DNA from: Agelaius tricolor
Taxonomy: Eukaryota; Chordata; Aves; Passeriformes; Icteridae
DNA: 64,000 nucleotides
Assembly (NCBI GenBank): GCA_023055355.1
Contig: JALJCS010000004.1
Location: 17,018,001-17,082,000 of the forward strand
Direction of reading: 5' to 3'
Both the position numbers and the translations under genes were made by a program. Positions 12,930 through 25,784 of the stretch are shown piece after piece (within the stretch, counting starts at the first letter, position 1; each line of letters starts with the position of its first letter). The notes beneath the pieces were generated by a model. The model saw nothing but the letters and a program-made list of their open reading frames with translations, did no database searches and was not told the origin of the DNA.

Positions 12930-14884
12930 AATTGCATTTTCAGGAATCAGCTGTGAAGTCTCATCTGACAATACGCATGTAAACCCATAGACAGCAAACA
13001 ACCATGCAAGACCCTATTTATTAGTATCTGTTTTAAAAGAAATACTTGGAAATTGAAGAAATAAGGTACTGTAATTGCTTTGAAAAAAATGGAAAAATAA
13101 AAATATGTGTAGTCTCACAATCAATTAAAGCATAACAGGAAGAAAACAAAAGATGTCCTGGAATACCTTATTTTGTAATTTACAAAAAAGAATTGTCATC
13201 ATTCACATAATATGAAAGATTGGAAAAACAACTTAATATTACCTGCATTTGCATATAATTGCAAGAGAAAACAATGTGTAATATCAGAAGAAAAACAAAG
13301 AAGTGGTAGTAAAGAAACCTAGAACATACAAATACATGCTGGTGGTGTTAAACATTTCCTTAAAGAATGCTGTGGATGAAAAATTCTATGCCATTTTAAT
13401 TACTAACTGGTAGGAGAGTGTGCATAAGACAGTCTTGGATCACCTGAATAAATGAACTGTTGCACAGTAAAAGGAAGCATGGGGATAGCAGTGAAAAGGG
13501 ACAGATATTGTCTCTATGCCCCCAGCATGATACTTCTTTCTAGTATGATGCAGTGTTTTAACTGAAGATTGTGGAAAAGCCAAGTCCTGTAAGTTGGAGA
13601 TCATCTTTTCTGGGCTCATTGTTTCAAGGACGACCTGAGTTTTTATCCTAAATATATTTCAGAAGAACAAACATTTATTTGTGGAGAATGCCAGATGGAA
13701 TGGTGTATGTATAAAACCAGAAAGCTTCCCCAGGGAGAACTGACTGGGTAGTTGCCTACAAAAGGCTCTGTGGGAGAGACTCAGTTCTAATGCTGCTGCC
13801 AGTTAGATGAACACATGGTGTGGTTAGTGAATGAATGCAATGTCTTTTGAACTGGTGGTACCCTTGGAGTGGGGTTGGCATAATACACAAATTATCATAT
13901 TAGCTGACTGATACTTCTTTACATTACTATATTCCAGCTAGAAGCGTTTATGCTCATGCCCTACGAGGTCTATTGCCTTTATATTGTCAGAAATATTTTA
14001 TATTTGCCATTTAAACTACTGATTTGAACTGCTGTGACTATAGAACCAAATATATATCTGAAGTTAGTGACCACAAGAGTCTCTAAAATGGGGGTTTTTG
14101 GGATGAGCACTACAGGATCTGGAATATTCTGCAGTCAGAATGGAGTTATAATGCAATACAAAGTTCAGAATAGAAAACACATTATTTAAACATCCAGTCA
14201 GGGGAAAATGCTCTTCTCAAAACCTTTGAAAGGGAAGAAAAAATTGCGAGCTTTCCTGGATGTCTGTCCAAAGCTTTTTAAAAAACTAATATGAATGACT
14301 GAAGTATGTATCCTAGTGATGACAAAGGCCATCTATGATAAAATAAGCACATACAATTTTTAAATGACACATTAAAATTGTATAAGTCTCAATTTGTACC
14401 TTAGGAACTGCTTTGAACCAATAAAAAGAGCCTACCATATTTTTTAGTAAATGTTTATGTCAAGAAACATGGGAAAATTAAGTCGAGTACTAATATTATT
14501 AGCCTGCATGCTAGTGCATTATAAATATTTTCCAGGGGATGTTCAAATGCAGTGTTTGCATTAAAATTTGCTACCTTGTTCCTTTTGAAGTTATTGCTTG
14601 CTTATCTTCCACTTTTCTAGCAAATGTGCAGATATTTCAGAGGTAGAGTAATAGCATACAAAAGAATTGCTACTAGTGCTGTCTAGAGAGGAGCACAACT
14701 TCTGTCATGCAGTCAGAAGAAGTGCTGGCACCTGTAGAATTGAATGTGAAACTCCTACTGATTTCAAAGAGACAAATTTTTTTTTTTTGCTGTTTATTTT
14801 ATTGCATTAAGAAGAGAAAACTGGAAAGAGCATGGAAAAATTAATGCTCTTCATTAACAGTAAATTCCAGGCTCTTACAAAACA

Positions 14885-15062
14885 CCCTTTCTCCATAAAT
14901 CTCAGAGCATTTTGCAAAAATGACATCATTTCCTTAACTTCTCAGGTGGTGAAAGTGAGGCACAGAGAGAGGAAACAACTGCACATAGATTGTCCAGCAG
15001 GATAGTGACAGACCCAGGAACAAAAGCAGATCTCCTCTGTCACAGTCCCGTGCTCATTCTGT
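14885..15062 (-). repeat. MIR-like ancient SINE fragment inside the DIRAS2 3'UTR
   Basis: The plus strand reads like the reverse complement of an amniote MIR/core-SINE 3' half. It holds CTCAGAGCATTTTGCAAA, then GTGAGGCACAGAGAG, an AACTGCACATAGATTGTCC segment matching the 'acttgcccaaggtcac' region, a GACAGACCCAGGAAC segment, and CAGTCCCGTGCTC at the far end. The order and spacing agree with the remembered consensus, and divergence is heavy, as expected for an old element. It is antisense to DIRAS2 and lies about 2 kb after the stop codon. Family assignment (MIR versus another CORE-SINE) is from memory. Confidence 0.7.
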
Positions 15063-16314
15063 GTTTTGTCAGACTGTCTCTTCACATTCTTAAATAGTTC
15101 CTGAAACACATAAAGAAGCCTGGTTTGACCTATACAGCCAAGTGCATCTTTCTTGATAGTCTGTCAATAGATCAAAAAATATTTCCACATCAGGGATACA
15201 AAACACTTAAAAGCACTATGTTTAGTAAGACTTTTATAAATGTTTATACATTTACTCTTTTTAAAAAAAATTGCTGATGATGCTCAATATCACAGCAATG
15301 GATTCCATGGATGAAGCTGTAAAATCAGAAAAATTATCAATGTTAAGGCATAATGGGTCACATACAGAGGTCAAAAGCCCTCAGATGCTAACACGCCGGT
15401 GCCAAAGGTCATCATGTGTGGCACATGCCTTAGCAGCCAGCATAGAATTATGACAGAATCTCAAAGAGAAAAATAAAAACTATATATAGAACCTTTTAAC
15501 ATTATTGCTTGAACTGGAGGAATTATTTACATAGTAAAATATCTTGCAGAAGTACAGTATAGGGGATCTAAATTACTTAAAATGTACTGACTGCAAAGAT
15601 ATTACAGGCTGAAATTTAGCCCTGGACTTTTTTTTTTGAATGTGCCTCATAGCAAGAATAGAATAATTGTATAGCAAAGATGGAAATAAAACAAGTACCT
15701 GCCAATGTTTAGGCTTGAGGACCATATTCCTTTAGTTCCCAGCTGACTCCTCACCTGCTATGTAATAAGCCATGAAGTATTTCATGGACTTGCATGTATC
15801 AAAGCAAGGCCAGAACAGAAGCAATATTACTCAAGGACCACAGACTCAAAAGAGAGCATATTTTATACCCTTGCATTGCCATCCTTGTTTCTACTATTAG
15901 ATTTTACATATCTTGCATATGTGTGAGCTGGTTTAAAATGTTTGTTTTGCTATTACAAATCAAATTATTTTTTTTAATATGGAAAAAATAAGGTAGAACA
16001 AGAAAATGTACAGCTTTATTACATTTTGTGTTTTATTTGGGAATGTGGTATGACTATAGTAGCCTGTTTAAAATGTTTATGCAAAATATTTAAAACGTGT
16101 AAGTTCTACAGTGAATTTTAGCACCCAGAAAACACAATCTAGCCAAAACAGATCTTTAAAATGCATGACTTTTATATGTAGATATGACATATTAGGCTAT
16201 GTTCTTGTCATGAAAATGTGTTGTTGCAATTTCTTTAGCAAATATTTTGTTTCAAAACTGAGTAAGTCATTTGTGTCTACTAGTTTCCATGTTTGTGGTG
16301 ATCTAAATATTCAA

Positions 16315-16377
16315 AATAAAGTTTTAAATCTTAACACAAGTTTGGAAGAAGTCTTGTTGTTGCCTGCATTTGTTTGA
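16315..16377 (+). terminator. DIRAS2: Predicted distal DIRAS2 poly(A) signal and downstream GT-rich element
   Basis: AATAAA at 16315-16320 is followed about 30 bases later by a GT-rich stretch (GTCTTGTTGTTGCCTG within about 16350-16366, then TTTGTTTG). That is the expected arrangement of hexamer, cleavage site and downstream element. It is the best-formed such site in the 3.5 kb after the stop codon. Confidence 0.55.
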
Positions 16378-18774
16378 TTCATATTATATATTTTTTGAAA
16401 TTGCAAAGGCAATTCTCTAAATCAAAACAGACTCTAACATGCTAGGACATGCTAACATGTCCCAAAATCTTCAGCTATACAAATCAGTTCTGAGAGAACT
16501 AGAGCAGTATTACCTTACCTAATACTACTTCTATTATACTCTGGCAAACACACAAAGAATTCTACCTCCATTAAAAAAAAAACTAAGCCAAACAAAACCA
16601 AACCAAAACAGCTTATCAGTGGATGCTCCTTTTGGCCAACAAAAAGCAAAATAATTCTGGAAGCAAAATAATTCTAGTCTGTTTATTATTATTTGCTTTA
16701 AAATAATGGCAGATAGAATTATATGCTTGTGAAAAATTAATACTTAATGTATGGATCCTGTTATTCCTGCTCATTTCTAAAAAAATTCTTGATGTTCTTG
16801 CAGAACTTCCCACTATTGCATTCTATATTACCACCTGTTGCAAAAAATGTCAAAAATAATAGTTTACAACTTCTTGCAATTCAGAAGATGCAGCCAAAGT
16901 TGTTCAGTTAAATAATTATTTTCATATGCAAGAAATAATTAATATTCAGCAGAGGAAAGGATCCACTAACAATCTGAAGTAAATAGACACAATGATAGGC
17001 ACTATAACCAGTGACGAAATATTGAGCACTGAATGTAAATTTAATGTTACTGTGAAGTAATTACATTTGTCAGCCCACAAAGCTTTTTATTTTTAGTAAA
17101 GAGGTCTTATGAATTCTTATTATTTTTTTTTTTTTTTTCTTCTTTCAGTATGCTGTCAGTTACTGGTCTTGGTCCTGATTCTGGCACAGTCTATGGCAAA
17201 GCAGTGGATGTGCCAATTCATTGTCCGGGGTTTTACACAATACAGTCAGGAATTACTTTATAGATGTTATTCCACAGAATATTCCACAGAAATACCAGAA
17301 ACATTATAAAATTCCCTTGCTTTTAATATTTTTCCCATTGGTTACTACTCCTGTTTCCCAATGGAAAGTATTTTAATTTTTAACTCATACACTCATTCAA
17401 ATTTGTGAATACCTGCCACACTTATTTCACTAGCAATTTAACTGACGTGGTTCACCCATCTTTGAAGCACATTTTCTAGTTAATCCACAAATTTATTTCA
17501 CATACTCAAGTGTATCTAAAGTTTAACTCCACTAAAACTGCAAAGAGGGAGAGCGGAGCCTTGAAAATACATGGAGGGTGTTCCTTGTGAAGGATGCAGA
17601 CTCTTCTGTAAATTAACCAGATGTATTTGCAGTTTAAAGAAAGCATTAAAACTCTTCTGTTTCCTATAATTTATCTTGGTTGAGTACATTATTTAATAAC
17701 GGGTCATAGGGGTTATGAAATCATAAAGAAACTGAAGTTCGAAGGAGGAGCTGTTATTCAGTCTGATATATTTATTTCATACTCAGATGACAACAAGTGG
17801 CCCACAATGGATCCCACAAGAGCATCTCTATTCTCAGGTTCTCGGATCATGTTGCAGCTGGTAAGGGGAAGGAGCAGGGCAGGGATGCAGCACCAAAATC
17901 CACCCCAAAACTAAAATCAGCTTCTCAGTCTCCACACCTGTTGCTCTAAAAGCTGTGGATGACAGTGTCTGTCACATGGAAATTACTGCTGTATTTGTAT
18001 TAATTTCAGTAGAGAAAGCAACAAATAAGCAGAATTGGTTTTCTTTCATTAGGCATGTATGGCAAATATTTTTTTTAATATGTAAGAGGAGAAAGAATGT
18101 TCTACATTATCTTTCAAAGAGAGATGGGATGACCATTGAGGGGCCATTCATCCCAATGTATATCTGTTTTGAGGCAACTTCTGTTCATTGTTATTAAAAG
18201 ATACTTTGTCTTTGGAATTTGCCTTCCTTCTTTACTGGCTCAGATCTTGCTGCTGACCTTGCAGGATGGTCCTAAAACATTATTCTTGGCTTATTTGTTA
18301 CTTTTAATTACAATAAAATAATGCTGCATATGTAGGCACATGAATTTGATTCCAGTTTTTCCCTGTAGGCTAGATGTCTCCTGTGAAGTGGGCTCATTGT
18401 AACAAAGTAGAAGTAGGAGGATTATAATTTGGGGGGTGAGGTAGACCCAAAGAAAATTGGAATGCCAGAAAATTTAACATTTTACAGAACTTTCTGTTTC
18501 CCAGAAAATTTGAGATCAGCAAGGACTCCTAAAAGTATTTTCAAAAGAAAAGGCAATATAGAGTGGTTGTGCTAAGCTATGCTAATTAACATGGCTCTTT
18601 GGACCATCACAACAGTAGATTCCACAAGGAGAGCAATAGCTTCTCCCTCAATGATCTCATCAAATCTTTAACTCCTGATAAAAACAACTTTACCTTGAAT
18701 AGATGACTTACATGCCTGTATAGAACACACTCTATAGCCACAGGGTTTCAGCTCTCTTTTTTTTCCTCTTGGAC
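16378..18774. other. Intergenic AT-rich DNA 3' of DIRAS2
   Basis: No coding frame found. It holds a T16 run with an acceptor-like end at 17123-17148 (see findings) and an A/C-rich patch at about 16574-16610. Otherwise I see nothing in it. Confidence 0.6.
17123..17138. repeat. Poly(T) run, 16 bases
   Basis: Uninterrupted T16 followed by CTTCTTTCAG, which together make a textbook-looking polypyrimidine tract and AG. This may be chance. Confidence 0.9.
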
Positions 18775-19985
18775 TAGTTTTGGCTGAGGTAGAATTAATT
18801 TTCTTCACAGTGTCTGGTATGGGTGTGTGTTTTGGATTTGTGCTGTGTCGGGATCTCTAGCTGGTCAGAGTGGCCCCAAGAAATGTTAGAAAGTCTCTTT
18901 TCCCAGCCCAGCATTTGAAGAAGGAGTCAGAGTTCTTCATTTCTCGGTCTCAAGGTTGTTTTTTGTATCTTATCTATAAAATTCTTTCTCCTGTCCTGCT
19001 GAGGTCCACTCAGTAAGACAGTCAGAGGCACTGTGTCTGCCCCCGGGATGGTGTTATGTCTTTATACTAAAAACTACATGTACAATATTTACAATTACTT
19101 TGCAATACCTATCATCTATGTTAAACAGTGAGCTTCTACTCTAAACCAATCTAAAAGTGCCAACATCACAGCAGAGGACAGAGGCCAAGAAGAAGAAGGA
19201 GAAATGCTGGACATGCCCAGATCCCTCCATCTTTCCTCCCTGAATCCCCATTCTAAAAATCCCAAAATCTACTTTTTCACCCCATGATAAATTCACTATC
19301 ATTCTACTTAATTTGTCGTGGCTTGCAGATCTTCATCTAAGGTGGGTAACTTGCTCCATGGGTCATAATCAAAACCACAGGCATCTTGGGCTCTGTGCCA
19401 GCATCTCTGAGACCCCTGGCAGGTGTTTTGGCTGCTCAGGACAGCCACAGGGATGTCCTGGGTCCTGACAGTGTTGAACACAGTGCTGATAATTTAGAGA
19501 TGGTTTTGATATTGCTGAGCAGGGCTTACAGTCAAGGCCTTTCTTGCTCCTCGTACTGCATGCTGGTGAGGAGGGTAGGAGTGCACAAGAGGCACAAGAA
19601 GCACGAGAGGCACGACAAGCTGGGAGCAAACAGTTGATCCCAACAGGCCCCACCAGACCATATGGCATCATGCTCAATATATAGAGCTGGGTGACAGGGG
19701 AGGAAGACCAGGGACATTTGGGGCCATGACGCTTGTCTTCCCAAGTCACTATCACGTCACTATCACTGCTCTCCTGGAGATAGCAGAAAACCTGCTTGCC
19801 CATGGAAGGAACTGAATTCATTCCTTGAGAGGCTTTGCCTGCATGCACAGCTTCTGCTTTACCTACCAACCCATTAATGTCCATTTCATCCCATGATTTT
19901 TTTCATTTGTACTTTCAAATTCTCTGCCCAATCCCACTGGTTGCTGCTGTGGTACTTACTGGCCTGCTGGGGATAAGCCATAATA
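18775..19985 (+). mobile_element. ERVL-type LTR (old), split by a nested LTR
   Basis: The left part (18775-18845) carries GGCTGAGGTAGAATTAATTT and TTTTGGATTTGTGCTG, typical of the 5' start of a widespread bird ERVL LTR. The right part (19471 to about 19985) continues the same LTR: a GCTGAGCAGGGCTTAC segment, the TATA-like AATATATAGAGC at about 19676-19687, CTTGTCTTCCCAAGT, CTGCTTGCCCATGG, and a 3' end resembling the family's GGCTGGGGTTAA terminus. Removing the insert and one target copy leaves about 580 bp, close to the 553-bp relative at 40480. Outer ends are approximate and no target duplication was recognised. No internal retroviral genes are present, so this is a solo LTR remnant. Confidence 0.8.
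18846..19470 (-). mobile_element. ERVK-type solo LTR nested inside the older LTR
   Basis: A 625-bp unit bounded by TG (TGTCGGGATCTC at 18846) and CA (GGTCCTGACA ending at 19470). It is flanked by GTGCTG (18840-18845) and GTGTTG (19471-19476), a 6-bp duplication with one mismatch, the size usual for ERVK/class II insertions. Read on the minus strand, a TATA-like TATAAAGA (plus-strand 19059-19066) is followed about 95 bp later by an A-rich, poly(A)-signal-like segment (about 18954-18974), which sets the orientation. The flanking sequences join into a continuous older LTR when it is removed. It has no coding content. Confidence 0.82.
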
Positions 19986-22900
19986 CCTATTTAGTCCAGG
20001 CAGTCCTCTTTCCCACTACATGGAGAGAGACCGGATGTCCTCCACAATGAAAGGAGATGACCTCTACACCTCTACAGCCATGAGCACCATGCCCTTTTCT
20101 TCTGCAAACCTTGCACTGAATCACAGCTTGCCTTTTAAAATGAAATTAAAACCCCACTGGAACAACAAAGTCTAATATAGCACCAAGAGAAAGCAAGATA
20201 GTCCTATAGAAACACATCTGTAAGTGACTAAATAATAGTATCTTTATATGTAGCTCTAGGAAGTGCATGTTCATGTTGCAACAAATGGTAAAACATTTTG
20301 TAAGCATACAGAGGCTGAATTACAGACAATGGCTTTTCTGGGGATGCTGAATGCAGAGAAAAGGTGAATGTGTTTATTTTCAGTGGTAATATTTCAGAAG
20401 GTTGAAAAAAACGAGAAAAAAGCCAGTAACATATCCTTGGAATTATCCTAATGGTAAAATTTATTAGGTCACAGGTGAATCATTCAGAGCAAGCAGCAGT
20501 CAATATGAACCTTAGAAAAAGATTGGGGTAAAAGAAACAGTCTTAAATTCTGTCCTTTCTTTTTACTGCCATAGCCATATTTGTCCATGGTTGCTCTCCT
20601 GTTTCTTTTCAAACTCAAATCTGAATTGAAGACTGCTTAATTCTGTAAATTTGTCCTTCACCTAATTGTTTCATCATCTTTTTGTTTGCCTAGTGAAAAA
20701 ATCTGAATACCATTTTGCAAAAACACCAAGTTACCCCACTGTGGTAGACAGCAATTTAAATTTGTTTATTATTTACTAGAAAACAGTTCAAAATTATGTA
20801 TTAATAATGTAGTAATAAGAGTCGTCAGTAGGCAACCACTCTGTTAAATCCTTTCCATGAAAGAAAAAAAAATCCTATCAGTTATGTAACCACACATAAA
20901 GCATGCCCCCATTGTAGATCTGGAAAATACCATGAAAGCCAGATGGATACAAATTAAGCATTTCATTATGGTGAGATGTGGGGGCTGGCAGGCTGAAGGG
21001 AGGGTGGGGCTTGGATAGGGAAGTGCATCTGTCTATCTCTTTTCCCTGCCTCTCCATGCCCTGGGAAAAGCCAGAAAAGCCAGTCAGCCACACTGCCTTT
21101 GCCACAGCCAAAGCACCCACTTTTCTGCTAGAAAATATTTATAGAGCAGAGAGAAAAATCAAAAGAGCACCATTTGTGGCATAAATAACTGATGCTTATA
21201 TAATGCTGGCAAGTATGGTGATGTGAGTGGATTCAAAAATTATGTGAGTCAAAAGTAATATTAAACTTCAGTGTTATGGTATGGCCTTCAATGCCTGTGG
21301 ATTAAGACATATTTCTGCATCTCTCAGAAGTTACCATGTCTAAACATCGTTGGGTCCATTCGGTTACACAGCACCCCTTTTAACTATTTATGGAAGCCAA
21401 ATTATCTAATTTTAAAGAATCAGTTGCAGTCAAGAAAACATTATTCTGCACTATGTAAATGTAGGAGATAATGTATTGTTAAATGCAACTAGTAGTTAAA
21501 ACTGTATTCTATTTACTGTTGTGATTTGTTTTAACATGTAAGTTGTGTTTCCTTAGAAGCTTGATTTTAGTGCTCTTCTACTGGGTCCTAATATGAGTTA
21601 GGTTAGGAAAACAAACTTCCATATCAACATCATTTTCAGCGAGAGATTTTTAAATTACATTCAATGCCAATTAGAGTTTGCAATTCAACAGCAGTTTTCA
21701 ACAGTCATTTGTAGAGACAGTATTAGTCATCCTTTTCTCCCACAAATATGGCTTAAGGTTTGAAATATCACTAAAACAAGTATGTTAGAGCATCAGAAGT
21801 TCAACCAGAAGTTTGAATAGGGACAAGTTTAGCTTATATTTTTACTTTCAAATACATGGAAGTATGTGCAAGTTCACATTTTTCCAAATGCTAGGAACCA
21901 AACTTATTCTTGGTTTAGTTTGTAATAAATTTGTCCTGAAGTTTTCCAGTTTGTTTTCAATAACACTGTATTTTGTGTGGTCACAATGCAAGAGGCAGAT
22001 AAACCTGTAAATTACAACAGGAGACTCCTAGGAAATGTTTTTCTTTTCTATTTTCTAATTCAAACTTTATTTGAACTATAGCAAAGTAACTAATACCCAT
22101 GTATCCAAATTCCTCTAGTATACAACTGTAGCAACTTTTTTTTTGTTCTTGAGGTTGCAGGAAATGTACAAAGCATATAAAGTGAAAACTGTATTTCTCT
22201 ATGTCCTTTAATATTGTTTTATGAAATAGGTGTCAATTTTTCAAAGTCTATCATGTCTTCCAAACTTTCAGCACAGGGTGAAAATCTATTTCCTTTGGAT
22301 ACATCGGTGCGTACTCTCATGGTTCTCATGCTCAAGATGTGTTTAGTTTCTAAAATATGGCGTTATTTATGTATTCTTCGCAGAAGGTTTCCATAAAAAT
22401 AAAATTTTAAAAAGAGATGAAAGGCCATGTTAGATGAAAGCTTTCTTGAGCATTCATTTGAAGATAGCTTTACTGAGGAAAAAAAAGAGTTCTCATCTCA
22501 GTCTCAAAAGGAACAACAAGAGAAACCTATTGACTTCTGCTTTCATTGGCATGATTGGCTTTGCATATGGGAAGTAAGACGAAAATGACCATGTCTTAAT
22601 TGAACCATGATGCGAGAAAGTCAGAAAGCAACTGAATGGTAATAATCCCCTGCACGAGATGATGGTGCCTACTGACTTTACTTTTAATTCATGTCTAATG
22701 GGAAAAGAGGCCATATTCCCATTAGAATTGTAATGCACATTGTAAATTGTAAACGTTCAACATTTGAGAGTATTTAAGTAGAGAGAAGTTAAGTAGTCTT
22801 TAGCTTAGGTTTGCTCATTGACTGGACATGGGCGCTTACTGACCAATAGCTCACTTCACCTCTGATGAAGTGTCTATTTAAAAACAATAAATTCATGGGT

Positions 22901-23433
22901 ACCACTCCTCTTCTCTTATCCTCTTATCCTGTACTTTGTATGGGATTATAAATAGAAAATCCCCAAATTAGTGGGAACAGGTCAGCTTTCCTTATTCTTG
23001 GAATATCATATTTCCAACTAGCAAAAGTAGAACTTCCCAGATGCACTGGGAAAGCTTTTGGTGTTTTTTGGCACATCCAAAGAGCTGGCTTTCAAAGACA
23101 GACAAATGAAAGAACCTGAATGGGTGGGTGTTCTTTCTGGGAGTAACACTGGCCAATGTGTTCAGTGAAAATTACCCATCAAACGTCTTCCCTTCAGTTT
23201 TTTCCTTTTGAATAATAAGAATATCAGACATAAACAATTTCTGTTGCTATAGTTGAATGAAATATGAATAGCATAAATACCTTTATAAGACTTTCTACAA
23301 CAACATCCATTTGTATTATTTAACACCCAGGGAAAGTATCACACAAAGACTTGGTCTTGGATTACAAACTAGTGAATGTTCAGAGGTAATTCAGCTTTTC
23401 TGTCTCAGTGTAATGCTATCTCTCCAATGGAGG
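19986..23433. other. Intergenic noncoding DNA
   Basis: AT-rich sequence with no recognised gene or repeat. A slightly GC-richer patch at about 20960-21120 has short frames on both strands but nothing protein-like. Confidence 0.6.
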
Positions 23434-23614
23434 CAACAGCTGGAGCTCTGTGTCCAGTTCTGATCTCCAAAGTACCAGACAGACATGGAGCTCCTAGAGC
23501 AGGTCCAATGAAGAGCAAGGAAGATGATTAAGGACTGGAGCATCACTGTGAGGACAGGCTGAGGGTACTGGGCCTATTCAGTCTTGAGAAGCGAAAACTG
23601 AGAGGGGATTTCTT
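23434..23614 (+). mobile_element. CR1 LINE fragment, 3' region, sense
   Basis: Contains in order CAACAGCTGGAGCTCTGTG, CAGTTCTG, GAGCAGGTCCAATGAAGAGC, GGACTGGAGCATC and GAGGACAGGCTGAGGG, then TTGAGAAGCGAAAACTGAG. This is the order in the 3' part of bird CR1 elements on the sense strand. It is truncated at both ends and has no terminal octamer repeat. Confidence 0.82.
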
Positions 23615-25784
23615 TCCCTAATTCCAAAATTCTCAGCTGAAATGCCAGGGGGAATAGAGTTTAGACTTTGTTAAAGTTCACTATAGAGTTTTAGACTCTG
23701 TTAAAAATAAAAACAGAAGAAAAGAGAAAGGCAACTCTGAGACTGTATTTTTGATGCTGTTTTTTCTTTTAAACTCTGTTATGTTGCTTAGACTTTTGCC
23801 CTTTTGCTTCTACCTCAATTAAAGAGAAGATCCTGGGAAATCCTAGTAACAGCTCATAATTATTTTCCATCTCTCTTCACCCACCTCTACAGCTAAACTT
23901 TGGATAAAAAATACATGCAAGGTTTCTTTCTTCAGGAATTACAATTTCCATGTTAATGGACTTTTTTTGGCATTTGGACATACTGTGATAAAATAGAAAA
24001 ATCCCCACCTGGCAACAGAGGTTGCCAGGTTGGCAGCAGTGTGGCAGGAAAATCCTTCTTCACTGCCTTGTTTTATCTTTTATTTCATCATTGCACAGAG
24101 AAGGAGTGTATCTGCCAGATGATAACTTTCTGGATTTTTTTTTGTTAGCTTTTATATTTCCAGATATGAGGAAAAATAGACTGGATTTAGTAATTTATAA
24201 ATCACAAATGTGTTTTCCATCAAAAATGATGACACATTTATTTTATGAAAAATCTGAAGCATGGATGAATAAGAATCTTGGTTGTTTATAAATTACTTTA
24301 ATGCCATATGGACAATATGATTAGTATAGCAAGCAATCTCAAAGGGAGATTAATGATGAGATATTAATTGAAAAAAAAAAGCCAAACCTGTAAAAACAAC
24401 AAAATAACCAATCTAGAAAGTTGAATGCGTCTCAAAAGTGTTGATAATTTTTGTGAAACTATTCTTTTGTTTCTTAACATCTTCAAGCATTCTTGGAAGG
24501 GACATTATGCCTGGAAGGGACATGGAAGATCTCATAGTATATGAAGATGATAATTTTAATTTTTTAAAATTCTGCTTTATTTCAGTGACTGAGAAAATAA
24601 AAGTTTTGATTTACTGCATTGGTTGCAATGGTTCTTTTTTTGTCTTCTGTAAATAAGAATTCTTCATGGACTTGAAAAGTGTAAGTCTTGTTTCAGCACT
24701 ATATGTGTCTTCTTTGTTTTAATGAACCTGCGCATTCAAACACATAATCTGATGCTTTGAGGAGTACACTACTCTACTTGAGATGATGCTAACCAATGTA
24801 GCTTACAGGATTGCAGATTAAAGATTTTCCATTTTATCAACAGTTTAAAAATTGTTTTATGGAGAGCAATAAAAGCTAGAGTACATTAATTTTTTATTTG
24901 TTCCTATTAAAACTTATTTTCTGTTGCCTATATTTAGTTACAGTAGGTTATTAAATACAATTATCTAGTAATTTTGAAAGTCAGTTTGCTATGGAAAAGT
25001 AATGTAGAATGACAGGTTTTTTTTTAATGTACAGATTTAAATGCACTATCGAAAACTTCAGAAAAAAATAAGAGCTGTACCATGGTTCATTCCCCAACAT
25101 ACATGAAATTCTTCTATGTATATTACATGAGGTATTATTGATACCTAAAGAGACAGAAAATTATTAATATCCAGGTGTTGTTTCATTTTCCTGTGCTTTG
25201 TTTTCAGAAGACGTATGATGGTTTCCAGCACTCACAATGCTCTTCTGCCTATCTGAGGGATAAATGGTCAGGTCATTTTATAAATCTGCATGTAACTACA
25301 AAGATGAGACGATTCACTTAACTCAGAACCAGGAAGATAAATGTTCAGGATCTTCAGGTTCAAAGGTTCCTGCTCCCTTATTCACTGCTACTTGAGTGTC
25401 TGAGAGAAAGGCAATTGCTTTTTCCATGTTTGGTAGTATCAGGGCTTGCTGAAATAACTACTGCTTAAAAAGTCACCTTCAAGTACAAATCAAACATGTC
25501 ATTTAATTCAGGATTTCTAGTCAATTATTCAGGCTGCAAGATAATGTAAGATCCAGATTCAACTCTTCTAAAAGCACAACTTTTTGAGGATTTAGGGTAA
25601 GAATAGCCATAGAAAATTACAAAATTACCTGAGGAGTTATCTCACAAATATTTTTTCAAAAGTCACTAACTGATAATCAAGAAATATACCGATAATGTAG
25701 GTAGCAATATTTCATCTAGATAAATATCAGCTTGCTATTTTGGTTTGATGCCACGCAGTGTTACCATCAGAATTTTTTTCAAGA
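23615..25784. other. Intergenic noncoding DNA
   Basis: AT-rich, with no gene, RNA gene or classified repeat recognised. Short frames such as the one at 24438-24656 lack any domain. Confidence 0.6.

Larger units (their letters stand above)
12291..16340 (+). other. DIRAS2: DIRAS2 terminal exon (5'UTR part, CDS, 3'UTR)
   Basis: The exon runs from the acceptor at 12290 to a predicted cleavage site near 16335-16340. It contains 39 bases of leader, the full CDS, and a 3'UTR of about 3.4 kb. The distal end is inferred from AATAAA at 16315-16320 followed by a GT-rich stretch at about 16347-16377, the usual layout of a mammalian/avian cleavage site. Earlier AATAAA hexamers at 13096-13101 and 14420-14425 could give shorter isoforms. 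A very long 3'UTR on one coding exon agrees with what I recall for human DIRAS2. The exact 3' end needs transcript data. Confidence 0.6.

Noticed and set aside
19369..19884. 171-codon minus-strand open frame
   Set aside because: It spans the junction of two nested LTRs, so it is a composite of repeat sequence, not a gene.
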